Source: Selenomonas sp. AE3005
GTDB lineage: Bacteria; Bacillota; Negativicutes; Selenomonadales; Selenomonadaceae
Assembly (NCBI RefSeq): GCF_905233635.1
Contig: NZ_CAJODG010000059.1
Span: 1-10,541 of the forward strand
Length of the DNA: 10,541 nucleotides
Direction of reading: 5' to 3'
The position numbers were made by a program, and so were the translations under genes. The notes beneath the pieces are model-generated. The model saw only the letters and a program-made list of their open reading frames with translations. It ran no database searches and had not been told where the DNA came from. Shown here piece by piece: positions 5,166 to 10,541 of this stretch (positions within the stretch are counted from its first letter, which is position 1; each line of letters opens with the position of its first letter).

Positions 5166-6317
5166 ATGAAAAATATAGCAGTATTAGGCTCCACCGGCTC
5201 CATTGGCACGCAGACGCTGGAAGTGGTGCGCCGCAACCCGGAACTCTTTCATATCAGTGTGCTGGCCGCTAATTCCCGTGATGAATTATTTGAACAGCAG
5301 ATTCGTGAGTTTGAGCCGGAATTGGCTGTACTGGCTGATGAGGCCGCTTACCTGCGCTTAAAGAGCCGTTACAGCGGCAAAACACAGCTGGCTGGCGGCC
5401 GTCAGGCCTTTATTGACGCCGCTGCCTTTGATGGCGTGGATACCGTGGTTACTTCCATGATGGGCTTTGCCGGTCTGGAACCGACCATGAAGGCGTTGGA
5501 CGCGAAAAAGAACATCGCGCTGGCCAATAAGGAAACTCTGGTCGTAGCCGGGGAAATTGTTACTCGCCGGGCCAAGGAGCAGGGCGTAAAGATTCTTCCC
5601 GTTGATAGTGAACACTGTGCTTTTTTCCAGTGCCTGCAGGGCGAGAAGATGGATTCCATCGAAAAGCTCCTGTTGACCTGTTCCGGTGGCCCTTTCCGTG
5701 GCAAGCAGCGGGCAGACCTCGTGGGCGCAACAAAAGAACAGGTATTGGCACATCCAACCTGGAACATGGGGCAGAAGATTACTGTGGACTCTGCCAGCCT
5801 GGTCAACAAGGGGCTGGAAGTCATTGAGGCCAAGTGGCTCTATGACGTCAGTTATGATCAGATTCAGGTTGTGGTACATCCGCAGAGTATTGTGCATTCC
5901 ATGGTGCAGTTCCGTGATGGGGCAGTGATTGCGCAATTAGGTTCTACCGATATGAAACTGCCCATTCAGTATGCGCTGACTTATCCTGACAGGGTACAGT
6001 CCTCCTTTGACCGACTGGACTTCTGGCAGATGAAGGATTTGACTTTCAGCCAGCCGGATACGGAAACTTTCAAAGGGCTGAAGTTTGCCTATGAGGCTGG
6101 TGCTATGGGCGGCAGTATGCCCTGCGTCTTTAACGCTGCCAATGAAGTGGCGGTCGGCGCCTTCTTAAAGGACGAAATCAAATTTCTGGATATTTATGAT
6201 ATCATCGAAGAAACCATGCTTAAGCGCGAGTGCATTGTCGAGCCGACGCTGGAGGAACTCTTCGCTGAGGACGCCTGGGCACGTGAGTTTGCCCGGGGAC
6301 TTTTACAGAAGAAATAA
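5166..6317 (+). CDS. dxr: 1-deoxy-D-xylulose 5-phosphate reductoisomerase
   Basis: Dxr (IspC) converts DXP to 2-C-methyl-D-erythritol 4-phosphate with NADPH and a divalent metal, the committed step of the MEP isoprenoid pathway. With the ATG at 5166 it has 383 residues. The N-terminal Rossmann fold carries VLGSTGSIGTQTLEVV (G8-G14 for NADPH). LANKETLV (N121, K122, E123) follows. The metal ligands are D147 and E149 in PVDSEHCAFF and E218 in SLVNKGLEVIE. The flexible loop is HPTWNMGQKITVDSAS, and VVHPQSIVHSMV and FNAANEVAV are also typical. An in-frame GTG exists 9 nt upstream (5157), but AGGAG at 5153-5157 sits 8 nt before the ATG and overlaps that GTG, so the ATG is preferred. It lies between cdsA and rseP. 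Fosmidomycin-type target residues appear intact. Confidence 0.97.
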   Translation: MKNIAVLGSTGSIGTQTLEVVRRNPELFHISVLAANSRDELFEQQIREFEPELAVLADEAAYLRLKSRYSGKTQLAGGRQAFIDAAAFDGVDTVVTSMMGFAGLEPTMKALDAKKNIALANKETLVVAGEIVTRRAKEQGVKILPVDSEHCAFFQCLQGEKMDSIEKLLLTCSGGPFRGKQRADLVGATKEQVLAHPTWNMGQKITVDSASLVNKGLEVIEAKWLYDVSYDQIQVVVHPQSIVHSMVQFRDGAVIAQLGSTDMKLPIQYALTYPDRVQSSFDRLDFWQMKDLTFSQPDTETFKGLKFAYEAGAMGGSMPCVFNAANEVAVGAFLKDEIKFLDIYDIIEETMLKRECIVEPTLEELFAEDAWAREFARGLLQKK

Positions 6318-6332
6318 AGGGACGGTGACACT

Positions 6333-7370
6333 ATGGTACTAACTATTGCCGCAGCCGTTTTTGTCTTTGGGCTGTTGGTGCTGGTACACGAATTAGGACA
6401 TTTTATAACCGCCAAGCTGACAGGCATGCGAGTAGATGAATTTGCCATTGGCTTTGGACCTAAACTGCTTAGCTTTACTTATGGTGAAACCGTGTATTCA
6501 TTGCGGGCTGTGCCCCTGGGTGGTTTTAATGATATTGCCGGTATGGACCCCAGCACCAATGAGGCCGGCAGCCGCGGCTATTGTGAAAAGCCGGTGCTGT
6601 CGCGCATGATTGTTATCCTGGCTGGTTCTATTATGAATTTTATCCTGCCGGTGGTTATTTTCTTTGGGATTTATTTAGTGGCTGGTGTCAGCACACCGAA
6701 TACCGAGCCGGTTTTTGGTACGGTAATTGCCGGCAAGGCTGCCGACCAGGCAGGCCTTAAGGCTGGCGACCGCATTATCAGTCTGGACGGCAAGGAAATT
6801 TCCACATGGATAGAATTTGTGGATAATATCAAGGATAACGAAGGTACAGCAGTCACGGTAGTGGCTGAGCGTAACGGGGAAAAAATAACTGCCACGATGA
6901 CTCCGGCCTATGATTCACAGGCCAAAAGGGCAATGGTGGGTGTTATGAGTTCTGTGGATACCCGTTATCCTGGTGTATTTGAGGCTGTCAGCCTGTCTTT
7001 GCAAAAGACCGGAATGATTATCGCCATGATGCTGGATGCGCTGGCGCAAATCATTATGAAACTTTCCGGGGCAGAATTGGCCGGCCCCATTGGTGTGGCG
7101 CAGATGGCTGGGCAAGTGGCTCAGATGGGCTTTGTTCCCTTGTTAAACTTTGCGGCTTTCCTGAGCCTGAATCTGGGTATTGTAAATTTGTTCCCGATTC
7201 CGGCACTTGATGGCGGCCACTTTGTGACACTGTGTGTGGAGGCCGTACGCGGCAAGCCCATGAGCCCCAAGGCACTGGAATACACCCAGAAGGTTGGGAT
7301 TGTATTGCTCATCCTGCTGATGGTGCTGGCTACGAAAAATGACATTGTACGTGTCTTTACGGGAGGCTAA
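6333..7370 (+). CDS. rseP: Site-2 intramembrane zinc metalloprotease (RseP/RasP family)
   Basis: Membrane-embedded S2P proteases cut transmembrane segments of regulators such as anti-sigma factors, and remnant signal peptides. This one has 345 residues. The first membrane helix contains the zinc-binding H19-E20-L21-G22-H23. A second hydrophobic segment spans about 91-117 (RMIVILAGSIMNFILPVV). One PDZ domain covers about 122-192 (GTVIAGKAADQAGLKAGDRI). Two later helices include NLFPIPALDGGHF (285-297), where D293 is the third zinc ligand, and VGIVLLILLMVLA at the C-terminus. A single PDZ fits the Firmicutes RasP form rather than the two-PDZ E. coli RseP. The ATG follows dxr by 15 nt, with AGGGA about 10 nt upstream. 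No anti-sigma factor substrate is encoded in the window, so its target is unknown. Confidence 0.95.
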   Translation: MVLTIAAAVFVFGLLVLVHELGHFITAKLTGMRVDEFAIGFGPKLLSFTYGETVYSLRAVPLGGFNDIAGMDPSTNEAGSRGYCEKPVLSRMIVILAGSIMNFILPVVIFFGIYLVAGVSTPNTEPVFGTVIAGKAADQAGLKAGDRIISLDGKEISTWIEFVDNIKDNEGTAVTVVAERNGEKITATMTPAYDSQAKRAMVGVMSSVDTRYPGVFEAVSLSLQKTGMIIAMMLDALAQIIMKLSGAELAGPIGVAQMAGQVAQMGFVPLLNFAAFLSLNLGIVNLFPIPALDGGHFVTLCVEAVRGKPMSPKALEYTQKVGIVLLILLMVLATKNDIVRVFTGG

Positions 7371-7375
7371 GATAA

Positions 7376-8458
7376 ATGTTTGAACGCAAGCAAACGCGGC
7401 AAATACATATTGGCAAGGTGGCTATCGGCGGCGGTGCACCTATATCTGTTCAGTCCATGTGCAATACTAAAACGACAGATACAGTGGCAACCGTTGCGCA
7501 GATAAAAGCGCTGCAGAATGCCGGCTGTGATATTGTCAGAGTGGCAGTGCCCGATATGGAGGCGGCCAAGAACCTCGGCAATATCATCAAGGAAATCAAT
7601 ATTCCGCTGGTAGCCGATATTCATTTTGATTACAAGCTGGCGCTCGAGGCTATTGAACAGGGCATTTCCGCCCTGCGTCTGAATCCCGGCAATATCGGCG
7701 GGGAAGAAAAGGTCAGGGCAGTGGTCAAAGCGGCCAAAGAGGCCCATATTCCCATTCGTATTGGCGTGAATGCCGGTTCGCTGGATAAAAAGATTCTGGC
7801 CAAGTATGGGGCTGTGACGCCGGAGGCCTTGGTGGAATCAGCTATGCAGCATGTGAAGATTTTGGAGGACCTGGATTTCCATGACCTCAAAATCTCCTTG
7901 AAAGCTCATGATGTGCCGTTGACACTCGCGGCTTACCGTCTGATGAGCAGGACGGTGGATTATCCCCTGCACCTGGGCATTACGGAGGCCGGGACAGTGA
8001 ACACAGGAATTATCAAATCTGCGGTGGGTATTGGCGCCCTGCTGTCCGAAGGCATTGGCGATACCTTCCGTATTTCGCTGACGGGTGACCCGGTGGTGGA
8101 AGTCAAGGTAGCCAATGAAATCTTAAAGTCCTTAGGGCTGAAAGAATACGGCCCGACTCTTGTGGCCTGCCCGACCTGCGGCCGTACCAGTATCGACCTG
8201 CCGGCTATTGCTGAACAGGTGGAAAAGAAGCTGGACGGCATTAAAGACCCCATTGACGTGGCGGTAATGGGCTGTGTGGTAAATGGCCCGGGTGAGGCCC
8301 GTGGTGCTGATGTGGGCATTGCCGGCGGCAATGGCGAAGGCCTGATTTTCCGCAAGGGAGAAATCATCCGCAAAGTGCCGGAAGATAAATTAGTGGAAGA
8401 ACTCTTTAAAGAAATAGATGCCATATTGGAGGAACGAAAGAACAATGCGAGCAAGTAA
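7376..8458 (+). CDS. ispG: 4-hydroxy-3-methylbut-2-en-1-yl diphosphate synthase (flavodoxin/ferredoxin-dependent)
   Basis: IspG (GcpE) performs the reductive ring opening of MEcPP to HMBPP, the penultimate MEP-pathway step, using a [4Fe-4S] cluster and two electrons from ferredoxin or flavodoxin. It has 360 residues, the two-domain bacterial form without the plant-type insertion. The N-terminal TIM barrel shows VQSMCNTKTTDT, VRVAVPD, LVADIHFDYKLAL and LRLNPGNIGG. The C-terminal ferredoxin-like domain holds the cluster ligands C265 and C268 (ACPTCGRTSIDL), C300 and E307 (GCVVNGPGEA), so the catalytic set is complete. The ATG is 5 nt after rseP, with GGGAGG at 7361-7366 spaced 9 nt. Its end overlaps the proS start by 14 nt. 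Sharing an operon with dxr and uppS places isoprenoid supply and use together. Confidence 0.97.
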   Translation: MFERKQTRQIHIGKVAIGGGAPISVQSMCNTKTTDTVATVAQIKALQNAGCDIVRVAVPDMEAAKNLGNIIKEINIPLVADIHFDYKLALEAIEQGISALRLNPGNIGGEEKVRAVVKAAKEAHIPIRIGVNAGSLDKKILAKYGAVTPEALVESAMQHVKILEDLDFHDLKISLKAHDVPLTLAAYRLMSRTVDYPLHLGITEAGTVNTGIIKSAVGIGALLSEGIGDTFRISLTGDPVVEVKVANEILKSLGLKEYGPTLVACPTCGRTSIDLPAIAEQVEKKLDGIKDPIDVAVMGCVVNGPGEARGADVGIAGGNGEGLIFRKGEIIRKVPEDKLVEELFKEIDAILEERKNNASK

Positions 8459-10166
8459 TTTATATGCACCAACGCTGCGCAATACACCGGCAGAGGCTGA
8501 GATTGCCAGCCATCAGCTGATGTATCGTGCCGGAATGATCCGCAAGGTTGCCGGCGGTATGTACACCTATCTGCCCCTGGGCTGGCGCGTAATTCGCAAG
8601 ATTGAGGAAATTATCCGCGAGGAAATGGACGCTGCCGGCGGTCAGGAAATCGGCATGCCGATTCTGCAGCCGTCCGAGCTTTGGGAAGAAAGCGGCCGCT
8701 GGGCAGCTTATGGCGATGAAATGATGCGTATTAAAGACCGTCATGGCCGTAATTTCTGCCTTGGTCCGACGCACGAAGAAATGATTACGGATTTGGTACG
8801 CGATGAAGTCAGCTCCTATAAGCAGCTGCCCTTGATGCTCTATCAGATTCAGGACAAGTTCCGTGATGAGCGCCGTCCGCGTTTTGGTCTGATGCGCAGC
8901 CGTGAATTTATCATGAAGGATTTGTACTCTTTTGATAAAGACGTAGAAGGCATGAACGTTTCCTATCAGAAGATGTACGATGCTTATACGAATATCTACA
9001 ACCGCATGGGCCTGGAATTCCGTCCGGTAGAGGCTGATAACGGCGCCATCGGCGGCGGTCATTCCCATGAGTTCACAGTGCTGGCTGAGGCTGGTGAGTC
9101 CAATATCGCGTACTGCACCAAGTGTGACTATGCGGCCAGTGATGAAAAGGCAGCCCTTTCACCGATTGTTGCAGCTGATGAGGCAGAACTGCCGCTCGAA
9201 AAAGTGGCTACGCCGGGCACCAACACGATTGAAGGGCTCGTTGAATTCCTGAACGTGCCCATCGAAAAGACTATTAAGGCCGTAGCTTACAGCAGCGACA
9301 ATGGCAAACTGGTGCTGGCCTTCGTCCGTGGTGACCATGATGTGAATGAGGTCAAGGTTATCAATCAGGTAGAAGGCGCTTTGGAACTGACGATGGCTGA
9401 AGAAGAAACAATTAAGCAGGCTGGCGGTTATCCGGGCTTTATGAGTGCTATCGGCATTCAGCCCAGTGAAGATGTGATTGTACTCGTTGACCCGACGGTT
9501 ATGAATATGCATAATGCCGTAGCTGGTGCCAACGAAGTGGACGCGCATTACAAGAATGTGAACCCCAAGCGTGACTTCAGTGCTGAAGGCATTATCGTAA
9601 CTGACCTGCGCATGGTCAAGGAAGGCGATGCCTGCCCGCATTGTGGGGCAGAGATGAAGATGACGCGTGGTATCGAGGCTGGTCAGGTATTTACGCTGGG
9701 GACGAAATACAGCCAGGCTATGGGCGCGATGTTCCTCGATGAATCCGGCAAGCAGCAGCCGCTTTACATGGGCTGCTACGGTATCGGCGTAGGCCGTACT
9801 ATGGCTGCCGCTATCGAGCAGAACAACGATGAAAACGGCATTATCTGGCCGCGCGCTATCGCCCCGTTCGAAGTGGTAGTTGTAGCTGTAAATGCCAAGA
9901 AGGACGACCAGCTGGCATATTCTGAGGAAATCTATAAGGAATGTAAGGCGGCTGGTTTTGACACCCTGCTCGATGACCGTAAGGAACGTGCCGGTGTCAA
10001 GTTCAAGGACTGCGACCTTATCGGTTATCCTTTGCGTGTAGTGGTAGGGCCTAAGGCTGTGGAAGAAAATCAGATTGAAATCAAGGTTCGTAAGACAGGT
10101 GAAATGTTTACGGTCAGCCGTGAAGAATACCTGGATAAGGTTAAAGAATTGCTCGCGAACCTCTAA
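8445..10166 (+). CDS. proS: Prolyl-tRNA synthetase (prokaryotic type with editing insertion)
   Basis: ProRS charges tRNA-Pro; this bacterial form also has an INS domain that hydrolyses Ala-tRNA-Pro. It has 573 residues, normal for the type. The class II core includes LPLGWRVIRKIEEIIREE and the motif 1 region (GMPILQPSELWEESGRW), motif 2 FRDERRPRFGLMRSREF (139-155) and motif 3 GCYGIGVGRTMAA (443-455). The INS domain lies at about 230-395, with the conserved lysine of PIEKTIKAV at K275. It is flanked by two CxxC pairs (C224/C227 and C397/C400). The C-terminal anticodon-binding domain runs from about 470 (APFEVVVVAVN, LIGYPLRVVVG). The ATG at 8445, giving MRASNLYAPTLRNTPAEAE, matches family N-termini; an ATG at 8418 would add nine atypical residues. 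GGAGG at 8428-8432 is 12 nt upstream, inside ispG, and the 14-nt overlap suggests coupled translation. Confidence 0.97.
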   Translation: MRASNLYAPTLRNTPAEAEIASHQLMYRAGMIRKVAGGMYTYLPLGWRVIRKIEEIIREEMDAAGGQEIGMPILQPSELWEESGRWAAYGDEMMRIKDRHGRNFCLGPTHEEMITDLVRDEVSSYKQLPLMLYQIQDKFRDERRPRFGLMRSREFIMKDLYSFDKDVEGMNVSYQKMYDAYTNIYNRMGLEFRPVEADNGAIGGGHSHEFTVLAEAGESNIAYCTKCDYAASDEKAALSPIVAADEAELPLEKVATPGTNTIEGLVEFLNVPIEKTIKAVAYSSDNGKLVLAFVRGDHDVNEVKVINQVEGALELTMAEEETIKQAGGYPGFMSAIGIQPSEDVIVLVDPTVMNMHNAVAGANEVDAHYKNVNPKRDFSAEGIIVTDLRMVKEGDACPHCGAEMKMTRGIEAGQVFTLGTKYSQAMGAMFLDESGKQQPLYMGCYGIGVGRTMAAAIEQNNDENGIIWPRAIAPFEVVVVAVNAKKDDQLAYSEEIYKECKAAGFDTLLDDRKERAGVKFKDCDLIGYPLRVVVGPKAVEENQIEIKVRKTGEMFTVSREEYLDKVKELLANL

Positions 10167-10216
10167 GTTTCATAAATCCATAAGGGACTATTAAGTAGTC
10201 TGCTGATAAACAGAAA

Positions 10217-10257
10217 CTCCCGTTGACGAATCATTTAGCGTCAACGGGAGGTTTTTT
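10217..10257 (+). terminator. Intrinsic terminator of the uppS-proS operon
   Basis: A perfect 12-bp stem (CTCCCGTTGACG at 10217-10228 with CGTCAACGGGAG at 10239-10250) has a 10-nt loop and is followed by G and six Ts. It is the strongest terminator in the window and points rightward only, as there is no T-run on the other strand. Confidence 0.93.
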
Positions 10258-10306
10258 GTAGTTTGACTGTTAGTGCCTGCGTTATTTTATTTGTTACAGC
10301 TCAGTC

Positions 10307-10331
10307 GGGTGGAGGTGGTAATACTTTTCGC
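10307..10331 (+). repeat. Left arm of the 25-bp imperfect inverted repeat
   Basis: The arm reads GGGTGGAGGTGGTAATAC then TTTTCGC. It matches the complement of 10501-10477 at 22 of 25 positions, and one of the three differences allows a G:U pair in a + strand transcript. The GGAGGTGG core resembles a Shine-Dalgarno. Confidence 0.8.
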
Positions 10332-10476
10332 TGTTTCACTAAATGTCCCACCAGCAAACGACTGGCATTTTTAGCGGCCTTGCGCCGGGCAGGCCAGCGG
10401 CGCGATTATTCATCATGGTGTCCAGTGACTATTGTTTGTGGGCCAGTCCTCACTGCGTTCGGACAGTCGTTCCACT

Positions 10477-10501
10477 GCGAAAAGCATCACCACCTCCGCC
10501 C
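10477..10501 (-). repeat. Right arm of the 25-bp imperfect inverted repeat
   Basis: Read on the minus strand it is GGGCGGAGGTGGTGATGC then TTTTCGC. Here the Shine-Dalgarno-like GGAGG is followed 5 nt later by ATG (10487-10485), opening a 24-codon frame to a TGA at 10413. The peptide begins MLFAVERLSE. The left arm has ATA instead of ATG at the same point. Confidence 0.8.
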
Positions 10502-10541
10502 TAAGAAACGTCCGTTCAAAATGATTCTTTCGCAGTGACAG

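Larger units (their letters stand above)
10267..10541. repeat. Palindromic intergenic element at the right window edge, possibly incomplete
   Basis: This stretch lies beyond the proS terminator and carries no convincing gene. It contains nested inverted repeats: two 25-bp arms (10307-10331 and 10477-10501) matching at 22 positions, a perfect 10-bp pair (10473-10482 with 10528-10537), and local hairpins (AAATG..CCAG/CTGG..CATTT at 10341-10370; GGCCT..AGGCC at 10376-10395). Its extremes, 10267-10276 and the complement of 10541-10532, agree at 8 of 10 positions and lie exactly 40 nt outside the two arms, as terminal repeats of a small non-autonomous element might. A TTG-started frame (10263-10538, 91 codons) spans it but has a Cys/His/Arg-rich composition with no recognisable domain. 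I read the stretch as a structured or mobile repeat rather than a gene. Dispersion in the genome cannot be seen from one window. Confidence 0.5.

Noticed and set aside
10186..10200. Short GACTA/TAGTC palindrome between proS and its terminator
   Set aside because: Only five base pairs with no T-run or conserved context; it is likely chance.
10263..10538. A 91-codon frame with a TTG start covering the right-end repeat region
   Set aside because: It begins directly after the proS terminator and has no ribosome binding site at the TTG. It runs straight through the inverted repeats and has an odd Cys/His/Arg-rich composition with no recognisable motif. It is most likely an accident of the repeat.
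10267..10541. CRISPR array, tRNA or rRNA in the right-end region
   Set aside because: There are no regularly spaced direct repeats, no cloverleaf with T-loop and acceptor arms, and no recognisable rRNA sequence. The repeats are inverted and unevenly spaced.

Overview
The window is a dense, single-strand (+) block of housekeeping genes. Gene order and protein sequence suggest an anaerobic Negativicutes bacterium (diderm Firmicutes), probably a Selenomonas relative. The basis is the order rpsB-tsf-pyrH-frr ... uppS-cdsA-dxr-rseP-ispG-proS, a clostridial-type 2[4Fe-4S] ferredoxin, strong GGAGG ribosome binding sites and several TTG starts. The genus is recognition by eye, not a computed placement.

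Layout. (1) 1-1676, translation factors: the 3' part of rpsB (ribosomal protein S2), an intergenic terminator or attenuator hairpin, tsf (EF-Ts) and a terminator. (2) 1681-3459: a likely promoter whose -35 lies inside the tsf terminator drives pyrH (UMP kinase), frr (ribosome recycling factor), a 69-aa unassigned protein with a PASTA-like residue pattern, and a 56-aa ferredoxin. These four are overlapping or only 4 nt apart, and a strong terminator follows. (3) 3495-10257: uppS, cdsA, dxr, rseP, ispG and proS are packed with gaps of 5-15 nt or a 14-nt overlap and end at a strong terminator. This unit joins MEP-pathway isoprenoid synthesis (dxr, ispG) to its envelope use (undecaprenyl-PP synthase), phospholipid precursor synthesis (cdsA), intramembrane proteolysis (rseP) and prolyl-tRNA synthetase. 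(4) 10258-10541 has no convincing gene. It holds a mosaic of imperfect inverted repeats that looks like a dispersed or mobile non-coding repeat.

How the genes fit together: S2, EF-Ts, RRF and ProRS serve translation. UMP kinase feeds pyrimidine nucleotides, including the CTP used by CdsA. Dxr and IspG make the isoprenoid units that UppS condenses into the lipid carrier for peptidoglycan and LPS. The ferredoxin could supply electrons to the [4Fe-4S] enzyme IspG, but this is inference from proximity.

Most of the window is ordinary conserved synteny. The parts worth a second look are the small PASTA-like protein after frr, the ferredoxin near the isoprenoid operon, candidate promoters embedded in terminators, and the inverted-repeat element at the right end.
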